NCBI GenBank assembly: GCA_018398765.1
Contig: JAHBMJ010001994.1
Coordinates: 1-10,000 of the forward strand
Direction: 5' to 3'
Length of the DNA: 10,000 nucleotides
Origin: Chromera velia
Lineage: Eukaryota; Sar; Chromeraceae
Under the pieces are notes generated by a model. The model worked only from the letters and a program-made list of their open reading frames with translations. It ran no database searches and was not told the DNA's origin. Position numbers and translations under genes: made by a program. Positions within the stretch are counted from its first letter, which is position 1. Each line of letters opens with the position of its first letter. Shown here in pieces: positions 1 through 7,466 of this stretch.

Positions 1-118
1 TGGTATGTTTAGGTGGAGGACCCGAAACCCCGGTGGGCAAAGTATGGTAAAATATACGGTGTGCTCGTTTGTTTCTCTTCCTTGGCTGAATTTACTAGCG
101 GCAGGGGCCTGTCACTCA
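1..118. other. Left flank of inverted-repeat element; no gene seen
   Basis: This stretch lies outside the inverted-repeat-bounded element. It is of mixed composition, with no frame, RNA or repeat that I recognise. If the neighbouring 119-4543 block is an insertion, this sequence and the bases after 4543 should be contiguous in an empty allele. Confidence 0.4.
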
Positions 119-157
119 AGGCTTGTGCCTTCTTAAATGGACTTTTGCCCTCAAGTC
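119..157 (+). repeat. Left terminal inverted repeat
   Basis: The repeat begins AGGCTTGTGCC and ends CCCTCAAGTC. It pairs with 4505-4543 at 38 of 39 positions. The arms are too long and too alike to be chance, given the AT-rich, unlike sequence immediately inside each arm. Confidence 0.85.
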
Positions 158-158
158 A

Positions 159-183
159 GACTTGAAATCTAGACTTGAAATGT
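159..183 (+). repeat. 13-bp tandem duplication next to the left inverted repeat
   Basis: AGACTTGAAATCT at 159-171 is followed directly by AGACTTGAAATG at 172-183. Subterminal tandem motifs next to an inverted repeat are seen in several DNA transposon families, where they can bind transposase. The right end lacks an equally clear copy, so this role is only an inference. Confidence 0.5.
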
Positions 184-560
184 TACATCACGTTTTACAC
201 TATATTTATGCTGCATACATCATCCCTTCTCTCCAATTAATCAGCCAAACAAAAAAAAAATATGTAAAGTACGTGCTCCAGGTTTCATGGATGATACTTT
301 AAATCCGATTTTTTTTTATTTATGAAGTGTTATTGATAGGTTAATATAACTTAATTAATAATATAGTGATTAAGTTTTTTAAATTTATTATAACCAAACT
401 GTTATGCTACGGCGCAGCTACGCATAATTAGCAAACACTTATTTGATGTAACTTTAAGTTTCTTAGGTATCTCTACAATAACAAACATCTTTTTCAGTTT
501 AGAATGTTTGCTGCTAGCTAGATAAGAGAGGAAACAATATAGATAGCCCATCAGGTTATT
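184..560. other. AT-rich subterminal block; no gene
   Basis: The block is strongly AT-rich, with A or T runs near 251, 310 and 375 and TTAATTAATAAT-like sequence around 350-362. I see no credible coding region. A 98-codon frame on the minus strand (402-698) runs across part of it, but it has no domain I recognise and no supporting start context. The composition matches the opposite AT-rich end at 3721-4504. Confidence 0.45.
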
Positions 561-1840
561 TAGCAGACTGAGTTTAAGAAAGCCTGTAAAGGGAAAACTG
601 CATCCAGCGTCAGACTGGTTGCCTCTCCAACACTTCAGAAGATTGCTCCTTATGGCAAAGCTAGGGCATTCTCCAGTTTTTAACTCTTCTAGCTGCACTC
701 ATAAATCTGGCCTCCAGACTTAAGGTCCTCAAAGTGAGACCGACCGTCCATATGCCTGCATATATAAGCACTCATAGGCAGATCCGCTAACCTGATACAC
801 CCTGAAGCCTTTTGACCATTCAGATCCATCCTGCCCTGCCCGTTTGAGACCAGAAAGCTTAGTTCCAAAAGCTCTTACTGGTTCTGCATCTGTAGCCTGA
901 CTTATAAGATCCAATCTGCATCACACCCCTGCTCTTTTTTCAGTAGCCTTCGTGAGGGTCTCGATCAATCCAGCACTCCTGCCACTAACGTTCCGTCAAA
1001 CAGATATGGACAGGTAGATGATACTCACTTGTATAGACCTGGCTGACCCGAATCCATCAGCTGGAAGTCTAGCTTTGCGACCGATAGGAAGGTCCTGATA
1101 CAGACATTCACTTCCATGCAGACCAGATTGAAACCTGTTGTGCAACTGACTGTGTTGCTCTCCCACAGTTGATTTTATCATCTAAAGAGCATCGTCATGT
1201 CTGGTTTGAGAGGCCTTGCACCTGTCAACGTAGAGAGAATTCGGTATGCAGGAGCCTCCATGCAGGAAGTTTGGGGGACAACATGGGACAGCCAGCTGGG
1301 CTACGTCAGGGTGGTTCAGTCTGCATGACTGCTGAACAGAAGAACGGGCCCCCCAAACGCAACCAACTGAAAAGATGGCACAGATCCAAAGAAGCTAAGA
1401 AAAACTCAACTCATGGGCATTCAAACAAGCCCATTTTTTATGCTGGAGGTGGCTTGTACGTCAAAAAAAGAGGAAGCAGACTCTTTGGTGGATGCTCCCG
1501 ACTGTGGCTCAGTGAAAAGCCGATTTTGAGCTCCAAGTAAAGCCGAATAGTTGAGGCTGGTCCCGGTCCCGCGGGCTGGGCGTACCGTATTTGCTATCCC
1601 GGCCCATATATCTACGTGCATCCCCAACCGGCTCCATTTTTTTTTTTTTAACATTTTGAATTGCATCCATGCTGTACGCAATTTTGTATACACGAACCTT
1701 CTTCCAACCATCTTTCAACCTGCTCTCCATCTATGTGCCTTCCAGAACGGTCTAACAGTACATTGCTGGTCCTTTCTCAACTTCACTGTGGTTATCACTC
1801 GACTAGCAGTATTCTCAGAAACCCTTCTCTTACTGCTTGA
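561..1840. other. Unassigned mixed-composition interior; no gene recognised
   Basis: This is about 1.3 kb of near-balanced base composition between the AT-rich end and the tandem array. The longest frames are 123 codons (1169-1540, plus) and 137 codons (from 1551, plus); neither has recognisable motifs, membrane layout or a partner exon. A TATATAA string at 762-768 has no identifiable transcription unit after it. It could be captured host sequence, decayed coding sequence or filler of the element. Confidence 0.35.
1637..1649 (+). repeat. T13 homopolymer
   Basis: Thirteen consecutive thymines follow GGCTCCA. On the minus strand this is an A13 run and could in principle be a retroposed poly(A) relic, but no recognisable transcript body or target duplication adjoins it. 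Confidence 0.7.
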
Positions 1841-1843
1841 AGT

Positions 1844-1970
1844 GTTTCCTTCAGTTTCCGCAGCTGTGCAACACTGTGCATTGCCAACTCTATCCCTAGG
1901 GTGGGCAGATTTTTGCCAGGATTGGTCCGATCTCGGCAATAATCTTAGGGTTTGCGGAAACTGAAGGAAC
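1844..1970. repeat. Inverted 17-bp arms inside tandem unit A
   Basis: GTTTCCTTCAGTTTCCGC (1844-1861) is the reverse complement of GCGGAAACTGAAGGAAC (1954-1970), except for one looped T. The arms enclose about 92 bases that include palindrome copy 1, so a transcript could fold into a long stem carrying an internal hairpin. The equivalent left arm in unit B (near 2035-2052) has changed CAG to GGG and pairs less well with its right arm (2129-2145). Confidence 0.65.
1907..1945. repeat. Imperfect palindrome copy 1
   Basis: This 39-bp segment starts AGATTTTTGCC and ends GGCAATAATCT around the core ATTGGTCCGATCT. The arms are less well matched than in copy 2, but core and spacing are conserved. It is exactly 175 bp before copy 2. 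Confidence 0.65.
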
Positions 1971-2081
1971 AGCTACAAGGCCTTGCACATGGACTACTGG
2001 GAGTGCGAGAAGCTCTTTGTTCGCCGCTGGAAGTGTTTCCTTGGGTTTCCGCAGCTGTGCTACTTCATCCCTGGCGTTGGG

Positions 2082-2120
2082 AGATTATTGTCAAGATTGG
2101 TCCGATCTTGGCAATAATCT
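2082..2120. repeat. Imperfect palindrome copy 2 (best stem)
   Basis: The arms AGATTATTGTCAAGAT (2082-2097) and ATCTTGGCAATAATCT (2105-2120) pair at 15 of 16 positions, with one G-T pair possible in RNA, around the 7-base loop TGGTCCG. This is the cleanest copy of a four-member family and would form a stable hairpin in single-stranded DNA or RNA. Confidence 0.8.
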
Positions 2121-2213
2121 TGAGGTTTGCGGAAACTGAAGGAACAGCTGCAGGGCCTTGCACATAGACTACTGGGGGTGCCAGAAGCTCTTCGTTCGCC
2201 GCTTGTAGTGTTT

Positions 2214-2235
2214 CCTTGGGTTTCCGCACCCAAGG
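2214..2235. repeat. Short perfect hairpin
   Basis: CCTTGGGT (2214-2221) and ACCCAAGG (2228-2235) are perfect 8-bp arms around TTCCGC. It arises at the point where the third tandem unit diverges, so it may mark a rearrangement junction. Confidence 0.6.
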
Positions 2236-2267
2236 GACAATACTTGAGGTCTGTCTGGTCGCTTGAC

Positions 2268-2301
2268 TTATTGTCAGACTTCGTCCGATCTGTGACAATA
2301 A
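2268..2301. repeat. Imperfect palindrome copy 3
   Basis: TTATTGTCAGAC at the left and TCTGTGACAATAA at the right flank the core TTCGTCCGATCT. The TTATTGTC/GACAATAA outer arms pair perfectly. The copy lies beyond the full tandem units, so the palindrome is retained outside the longer duplication. Confidence 0.7.
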
Positions 2302-2412
2302 TTTTTGGGGGGTCCGGCTCCTCTGTGCTTTCGCTGTTCTTCTCTGCTTGTTTAAGTGTTGTGCAGCCAGTTTTCTATGGCGGGGGTAGCGGGTCAACAA
2401 TGACGTCCTGAA

Positions 2413-2446
2413 TTATTGTCAAAGTTTGGCCGATCTCTGACAATAA
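2413..2446. repeat. Imperfect palindrome copy 4
   Basis: TTATTGTCAAAG and TCTCTGACAATAA flank the core TTTGGCCGATC. The outer TTATTGTC/GACAATAA arms are again perfectly complementary. The surrounding sequence does not otherwise resemble the tandem units, which suggests selection on, or dispersal of, the palindrome itself. Confidence 0.7.
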
Positions 2447-2529
2447 TTTGGCCGCACGAACAGCAAAGGAATATTGTCTGGCACCAGAAGTATGGCCACC
2501 CTAGCTGGATCATTTCTGACAGGAAACGT

Positions 2530-2565
2530 CCTCGGCAAGACGTAAAAAGGCCGGGTAAGCCGAGG
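2530..2565. repeat. 7-bp inverted repeat
   Basis: CCTCGGC (2530-2536) is complementary to GCCGAGG (2559-2565) across 22 bases. It could be chance on its own; it is listed because this part of the element is rich in hairpins. Confidence 0.35.
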
Positions 2566-2717
2566 AGGCAGAAGAAGGACGGACTGGGTGAATTGGTATG
2601 TTGGTATGGACTTTTGCCAATCCTGTGTTTATCGTATACACTGCTTCGTTGCCCATAGGCCGGGAGGGTCTCTGTTTTGTCACCCGTGAGCTTGCTGCCG
2701 TGTGGCTCCTGGGCAGT

Positions 2718-3720
2718 CTCCTTCACTTTTCTTCCTTCCTTTCTTCCGCTTTCTTCCTATCCTCCTCCGGACCTTCCTCTCTCTCTTCCTTCCACCAGCC
2801 TTCTACGCCCTCCAACACTTCCACCATTCCTGGATCATCCTTCCTCTCTCGTCCCATCCCTCCTTTGCTCCCTCCCTTCCTTCCTCGCTCCCTTACGCTC
2901 TTTTTTCCTTCCTTCTTGCCTTAATTCCTTCCTTCCTTCCCTTTTCCTTTCTTCCTTCCATCCTTTTTTCCTTCTAACCTTCTTTCTGTCTGCCCTTCCA
3001 CCCTTTTTCCGCCTTCTTCCCTTCAGAATCCTCCCTGCCACCCTTCCTTCCTTTCTTCCTCTTTCCCTCTTTCAGCTTCCTTTATTCCTTTTTTCATTCT
3101 TTCTTTCCTTACTAGCCTTCTTTACTCTCTTGTTTAGTCTTACTGCCTTTCTACCTCCCTCTCTGCCTTACTCCCTGCCTGTCTGTCTCCCTAGATCACT
3201 CCCTTTTTTACCCTTCCTTCGTACTCTTCTTTTGATCCGACTCTCCACCTTTTTCCTTTCTCTCACTCTCTGATCGTTTCCCTCTTTGTTCTTAAAGAAA
3301 CCATTTCCCTCTTTTCACTCTTCGGCCGTCTCCGTCTTTTTTCTTTCTCTCCTCTGTCTTGTCAGCTTCATATGCTAAAGGTCCCTGCTTTGCCCCTTTT
3401 GTGTCTTTTCTGTTTCTATCTTTTTCTGTCTCAGGCTCTCCGTGTGTCTCAGAAGGCCCCTCTCTTCTCCTCTTCATCTTGTTAATCTATCTTTCTTTCT
3501 TTCCATTCTTTCATTCATCCATCTATCTGTCTCCCCATCCAATGGAACCCCCCCAACCCTTTCTTTGATTCGCTCCTTTCTTTGCTTGTATCCTGCTCTT
3601 TTTCTCTTCGTCATTCTATTTTTTCCCGATTTCTTTCTTTGTTCTGTTTACCAATTTTTGTTTCTCTTCCGTCGCCATGCAGCCGTGTTTGATTGCCCTT
3701 CTCGTTCTTCCTTAATTTTT
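2718..3720 (+). repeat. About 1 kb of polypyrimidine sequence, largely CTTCC/TTTC variants
   Basis: The + strand is almost all C and T. Two 60-base rows counted by eye (2881-2940 and 3061-3120) contain 6 and 7 purines, so roughly nine in ten bases are pyrimidine. TTCC is the commonest repeat, with TTTC and TCTC variants, and the tract weakens after about 3300 where A and G become more frequent. Long frames through it (for example 2677-3273, plus) are a by-product: TTC/CTT/CCT/TCC triplets give a Phe/Leu/Pro/Ser string and stops need purines. Such tracts can form triplex DNA and can stall polymerases; this is known behaviour of the sequence class, not shown here. Confidence 0.85.
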
Positions 3721-4504
3721 TTCCTGCTTATCGGAGGAACAGCCTTAAGTAAGATCAAGATAACAACGGCGCCTGGGAATGCTTTCGATATGCTCACATG
3801 TCTAAACAGCACATTAAAGTGATGCAGGAGCAACGTTGTAAGTCAATCTATTAATTGGGCCTCTCTAATATGAGTCTCTTTGTATGCTTCTAAGTTAAGG
3901 TTGTTAAGACACTTAGTGACTTTGTAATCTAGCTTATGATCCTTTATTTTGTTTTTAGCGTCGTTTATATCTACAGATAGGTCTACATCTAGGTCAACAT
4001 ATTGATTGATATAATCGATTTACTGCATGATTGATTAAACCGTTCCAATATCTTCTTTTGTGGCACTTTAAATTTTGTATAATTTTTTATTCATAATTGA
4101 ATTTATAATTTTTCATCTAGTTTTTTATCTAGCTGTTCGTTGACTCAGACTCAACTATTTGATCCAGAGTTACAAGCTGGTGCTATAGACAGTATCAACA
4201 AGTTAACTAGCGAATTAAGTATATATGAGATTAATTTTTTAAAAAATGAATGATTTTTCCGATTTTTTAAATTTTGACAACAAAATATCTATATAATGTT
4301 ATATCGTTGGGGAAAAAACATTTAAGACCTGGTTATCGTTGGTTCAGAAGTTGTAATCAGAACTTCATTTCAATATATGAATTTACCATGCATACCAAGC
4401 TGTGTTATCTATAACTAGATTAAAATTTACTTCCAAAATGACTTGAATTAAGTGTTTTCTATTCTATCAAAGAATTGTATCTAGTATCATATATATCCAG
4501 GTCC
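3721..4504. other. AT-rich subterminal block; no gene
   Basis: After the pyrimidine tract the sequence becomes AT-rich and stays so to the right inverted repeat. It contains several TCTAG/CTAGAT-type words (around 3975-3995, 4119-4135, 4415 and 4480) and an AT-only run near 4235-4248. No frame of useful length is present. A similar texture, including a TTTTTTAAAAAA-like core after an AGTTAACTAG-like word (about 4200-4250), recurs at 8760-8820. Confidence 0.4.
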
Positions 4505-4543
4505 GACTTGAGGGCAAAAGTCCATTTATGAAGGCACAAGCCT
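4505..4543 (-). repeat. Right terminal inverted repeat
   Basis: Read on the minus strand this begins AGGCTTGTGCC and runs to CCCTCAAGTC, matching the left repeat at 38 of 39 positions (the mismatch lies opposite base 133). Complementarity stops sharply at the outer edge, as expected for a true terminus. Confidence 0.85.
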
Positions 4544-4800
4544 GTATGTAGGGATGTCTGTAAGAACAAAATTTCGCGAAAATTTTTCCGTTTCTGCCGT
4601 CTCCGAAAAAGTTTGAAGGCTTCATATCTGTTGCTTCCTTCTACAAAAGTCTGTGAAGGGTCATGTACTCACACCTATACAATACCAAAGAGTCAGATGA
4701 GACAGTAAATAACCAAATACCCTTCTCCGCATTCCTCCAGGCGGGTAAGAAGTTGGTCTGAGAGGACGGACCACTTCGGGAGGCCCGTCAAGAGATCAAA
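4544..4800. other. Right flank of element; no gene recognised
   Basis: The composition becomes balanced again. It contains a near-palindrome AAATTTCGCGAAAATTT (4569-4585) and a pyrimidine-rich stretch ending TTCCTCCAG at 4740, which would be an acceptable 3' splice site. No open frame crosses this region convincingly. Confidence 0.3.
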
Positions 4801-5106
4801 ATGGACGCCCCAGCAGTCAATATGACATTTGACAATTTAGAAACTCTTGAGACTTTGCTTCGAGACCTCTCTACTCATCTGAAATCAAAGGATTACTGTT
4901 GGTAGAATGACGGGTTTAGTGTTGAGAAACTGAACAGGAAGGTCTCAATTTACTGTCTTCTTCTGCCAGCTTTCTCCTCTGTGGGAGACAATATCTGGAC
5001 AGCTGCCTCAGAGCGAAGGGGGACCCATAATGGGGCTGTAACCTGCAGCAACACAGGGCCCTGTTGTAGATGTCGTCCTTCGCCCAGGGGCATGCAAGAA
5101 GAATAA
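4801..5106 (+). pseudogene. Possible exon or decayed coding fragment with in-frame TAG
   Basis: ATG at 4801 sits in the context ATCAAAATGG (A at -3, G at +4), a strong eukaryotic start and close to the published Toxoplasma consensus. The frame gives 34 codons, rich in Leu/Glu/Asp and apparently helix-forming (NLETLETLLRDLSTHLKSK), then TAG at 4903-4905. Reading past that stop, the frame stays open to TAA at 5104-5106 and continues in a protein-like way (NDGFSVEKLNRKVSIYCLLL). Either a splice event removes the stop, for example using the GT at 4901, or the reading is a pseudogene or chance. A loose likeness to the C-terminal helical domain of glutathione-transferase-like proteins was considered but is only an impression. 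The opposite strand also has a 124-codon frame (4916-5290) without recognisable features. Confidence 0.2.
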
Positions 5107-5520
5107 AGAGGTCAATCGGGGTTATGGAGGTCTGTGAGGACAGAGAATCAGGAAAACGAAAGCATGTACATGAGTCTCTCCCCTTTCCATCTTTCAGTCT
5201 TATGGCTTTTGCCCCCCCTTCTGTCAACTCTTTTTCTCTCATCAATGCATGAATGTACGTCGATGTGCGTCTGACTATCGTATCAAACATTAGGGATTAA
5301 ATGTATTTAAATGCACGTTCATTAAATAACATGCATGTCTGTATATCTCTATAGCCTTTTCCTTCCCTTTCCTCACTATGACTCTTCCATGCGCTCGAAT
5401 GAGAGTCCTTCGTGTACTCCGAACGAGGATGAGTGATCGGGATGTATGTATATGCATGAGCGTCTAGTTGCATAAGCTTCAGATACAGGACAATGAAACA
5501 ACAATGACATAATGACTTTG

Positions 5521-5595
5521 TTAATCTTCCCTCTATCTGTCTATCTCTTACAGACTTCCCTCAAGTTGCTCCCTGTTCTTCTCTCTCTGTTACAG
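5521..5595 (+). other. Two successive 3' splice-site-like sequences
   Basis: Two pyrimidine-rich runs each end in YTACAG: CTATCTCTTACAG (5541-5553) and CTCTCTCTGTTACAG (5581-5595). Both have the pyrimidine tract and CAG expected of a eukaryotic acceptor, 42 bases apart. No coding exon can be tied to them, so use in vivo is unknown. Confidence 0.25.
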
Positions 5596-5940
5596 TGTAT
5601 GTGAACATGCATATGTATCATGTATGAGAACCGATGAGAACGCTTACGGAAGGAATGAACAAAGGTCTGCTGTATCGGACAGATGCATAATTGTCAATGA
5701 GTGAACAAACGTTGGGCGAAATGAAATAAGAAAAAAAGCAATGCAAACAATGACCCCCATGTATAGATGGTATGACAAGTGGTTGCAATCAGAGAAAAAG
5801 CGGGAGCACTGGATCCCTGTTCTGGTCGACCAGACAGATAATGAGTTAGACTGTATGAAAAAGATAAGAAAAGAAATGCATTGAATGATCGAATGCGAAT
5901 CAAAGGATCGATCTTCTCTTCCTCTTGTCTAATACACACA

Positions 5941-5948
5941 TGCATGCA
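5941..5948. promoter_or_regulatory. TGCATGCA palindrome (one of three)
   Basis: The 8-base palindrome TGCATGCA occurs here, at 7709-7716 (extended by further CATG repeats) and at 9716-9723. TGCATGC-type words are bound by some ApiAP2 proteins in apicomplexans. Without a gene nearby or a known host a regulatory role is speculative, and the words could be drifted (CATG)n microsatellite. Confidence 0.2.
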
Positions 5949-6530
5949 TGTACAAGCATGAAAAAAAGAAGGAGGGCATCATAAGGGCTCTTTTGTGCCT
6001 CCTTTCTATTGACTAACTCCTTGCATAAAGATTTATCAGATTCATGAGGGCCTGCAGGACGACGAAGTCACACTTTCTTTTTTTTGGTACACAAGTCTTG
6101 GTGAAGAGACAGACAAGGCTCTTTTAGGTTGCATGGCCAAAGGAATAAGTTATTCATGGAGGAGCTGTGGTTTGGCTACACCACAGGCTCAATGCAGTTG
6201 ATTTAATATCGTTTAAGTGAGTAAACAACTTTGAGAAGGGAAGAGAACCTTCAAAGTCGTGATAAGTAGGCCTTGTATATCTCAATATACCTGTACGCAG
6301 GCATGGAGGAATGTATTACATATTTGTATATCATAAAACGGCGTAGGAGTCAGGAATAAAAATAGAATTAAAATATAGATGAGCGTGTAGAACCGCTCAT
6401 ATAAGAAGGGAGAATGTGTTACGGTCTCCTACATCAATAATTTATAATATCAGGGAAGCATAAATAATTAAATTTGAAATAATTAATTAGTGCTGACCAA
6501 TTCACAATGACAATAAATGAGAAGAAACTA

Positions 6531-6620
6531 GAATAGAAAAAAAAGAAAAGAAGAAATTGCATATGAGAGGCTTTAAGAAGAGAGAGAAAGAGAGAGGAAA
6601 AGAGAAAGAAAAGAAATAAT
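6531..6620 (+). repeat. Purine-rich tract (GAAA/GAGA)
   Basis: The + strand is dominated by A and G, with AGAGAGAAAGAGAGAGG near 6580-6597 and GAAAAGAAAA-type runs on both sides. Read on the minus strand it is a pyrimidine tract that ends in TATTCTAG at the left edge (AG at 6529-6528), so it could serve as a minus-strand splice acceptor. It is the strand mirror of the tract at 2718-3720, but much shorter. Confidence 0.6.
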
Positions 6621-6624
6621 TAAG

Positions 6625-6978
6625 GTAAGTATTATAATGAAACATATAGGGTAGATAGACTGACACATATATACCAACCTACATACCAAGCCACATACGA
6701 ATGTACATACTAAGCCACACTTACATATCACATTAAGAAATGTTAAGAACACTTTTACACCAGGATTAATATTTTATACCATCATACATATTTAGAAGTA
6801 AAAGTAAACTTGGTTCATTAGAGACAAACAAGAAATTACATATATTTAGAGACGTATGTACATACACTCTCCTGAACTTACATGTATTCTTAAGATTGTA
6901 TAAACATTAAAGGAGTCGGCATGTCTGAAAACAAAGTGGCCACGTCAAGAAAAAAAAGGATTTTTTGGTGTTGTGCAG
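6625..6978 (+). other. Speculative intron: AAG|GTAAGT to TGCAG
   Basis: AAG|GTAAGT at 6622-6630 is a perfect eukaryotic 5' splice-site consensus. A TTTTTTGGTGTTGTGCAG acceptor-like sequence ends at 6978, 354 bases from the donor, and is followed by a short open frame to 7203 in one phase. The upstream side would be the purine tract. No protein homology supports the exons, so this is a signal match only. Confidence 0.12.
6681..6718 (+). repeat. 24-bp-spaced short direct repeat
   Basis: ACATACCAAGCCAC (6681-6694) recurs as ACATACTAAGCCAC (6705-6718) with one transition. It lies in a longer stretch rich in ACATA and CATAC words. Confidence 0.5.
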
Positions 6979-7160
6979 CAAGATTTGGACTTACAGACGT
7001 ATGTAAATACAGGCCTACAAAATAAATACAAAAACAGGAAAAACATGGGGAAAACTAAATACCTTAAGACACACGTCCTTAAATACCAACTTGTACGTCA
7101 GATACAGAATGAAAAACGTATGTGTAAAAGACCAACATGTATATATATAAATACGTATGT
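6852..7160 (+). repeat. Cluster of four ACGTATGT motifs
   Basis: The exact 8-mer ACGTATGT is at 6852-6859, 6997-7004, 7116-7123 and 7153-7160. The first two share a longer context: AGACGTATGTA followed by CATACA or AATACA. Chance predicts far fewer than one copy of an 8-mer in 310 bp. They may be binding sites or relics of a (GTAT)n-like microsatellite. Confidence 0.45.
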
Positions 7161-7203
7161 CAAGATCAAACCAGAAATTGCTCTCCAAAACAGTAAATGT
7201 TGA

Positions 7204-7450
7204 CTTTCGGCATTTTCCACCAGTTCAAAAAGTGATGAGAAAATGAATCAAAAGAGAGCTAGAGAGTGAACGAGAAACCTTCATCTGGACTTTGAGATTT
7301 TCATGCAGTGACTCAAACCCTGAACAGACTTTGCGCTTGCTGAACTCCACCAAAGAACAAACCTCTAGCCTGAAAAGTCAGATAAGTAGTCCGCTATAGA
7401 GCCGCGGCGGCCGTTTCTACAGGACAGACACATAATCGCCTCGGGGGGTA
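7204..7450. other. No feature recognised
   Basis: Base composition rises in GC toward the right (GCCGCGGCGGCCG near 7401). No frame, RNA or repeat that I can support is visible. Confidence 0.3.
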
Positions 7451-7451
7451 G

Positions 7452-7466
7452 CTCAGCTCTGCTGAG
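7452..7466. repeat. CTCAGC-TCT-GCTGAG hairpin
   Basis: Perfect 6-bp arms with a 3-base loop. The preceding GGGGGGTAGCTCAG looks like the start of a tRNA acceptor and D arm, but no anticodon arm or T arm follows, so no tRNA is called. Confidence 0.5.

Larger units (their letters stand above)
1841..2227 (+). repeat. Tandem duplication: 191-bp unit, 175-bp unit and a third partial unit
   Basis: Unit A (1841-2031) begins AGTGTTTCCTTCAG, unit B (2032-2206) begins AGTGTTTCCTTGGG, and a stub (2207-2227) repeats the B start before diverging. Units A and B share the blocks GGTTTGCGGAAACTGAAGGA, CCTTGCACAT, GACTACTGGG and GTTCGCCGC in the same order. Most differences are transitions. The 16-bp length difference falls between the GCAGCTGTG block and the TATCCC/CATCCC block. 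Each full unit contains one copy of the imperfect palindrome annotated separately. Confidence 0.85.
119..4543. mobile_element. Putative non-autonomous element bounded by 38-bp terminal inverted repeats
   Basis: Bases 119-156 are the reverse complement of 4506-4543 with a single mismatch (T at 133). The next base inward also pairs, and so do three more after one mismatch. Long, nearly identical inverted termini 4.4 kb apart are typical of DNA transposons and foldback elements. The interior carries AT-rich ends, a tandem array with palindromes and a 1-kb pyrimidine tract, but no frame that looks like a transposase, so any mobility would depend on an enzyme encoded elsewhere. No convincing target-site duplication is visible: the 8 bases outside each end do not match. 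The only shared flanking string is GCCTGT (107-112 and 4540-4545), and the right copy overlaps the repeat. A segmental inverted duplication is the main alternative. The family is not assigned. Confidence 0.55.
5107..6530. other. Gene-free stretch of mixed to AT-rich sequence
   Basis: About 1.4 kb with no recognisable coding region or RNA. It contains a TGCATGCA palindrome at 5941-5948, TGTATGTATATGCATG-like dinucleotide-patterned sequence around 5445-5460 and splice-acceptor-like pyrimidine tracts at 5521-5595. The longest frame (83 codons, minus, 5694-5945) is mostly hydrophobic Phe/Leu/Ser with no family signature. It may be intergenic or a long intron. Confidence 0.35.

Noticed and set aside
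1637-1649. Poly(A) tail of a minus-strand retroposon
   Set aside because: No retroposon body or flanking direct repeat is visible.
1169-1964. Two plus-strand frames of 123 and 137 codons
   Set aside because: No motif, start context or homology that I recognise; the lengths are within what random sequence of this composition can give.
2835-3041. Minus-strand Lys/Arg/Glu/Gly-rich frame
   Set aside because: It is the complement of the same tract, low complexity only.
2677-3273. Long plus-strand frame (198 codons) of Phe/Leu/Pro/Ser
   Set aside because: It is an artefact of the polypyrimidine tract, where stop codons cannot easily arise; the other plus frames there give similar low-complexity strings.
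107-4545. GCCTGT as a target-site duplication of the inverted-repeat element
   Set aside because: The right copy overlaps the inverted repeat itself and the left copy is six bases away from the repeat edge, so the two are not in equivalent positions.
6681-6718. CRISPR-like spacing of short direct repeats
   Set aside because: Only two copies, imperfect, in a eukaryotic-looking context.
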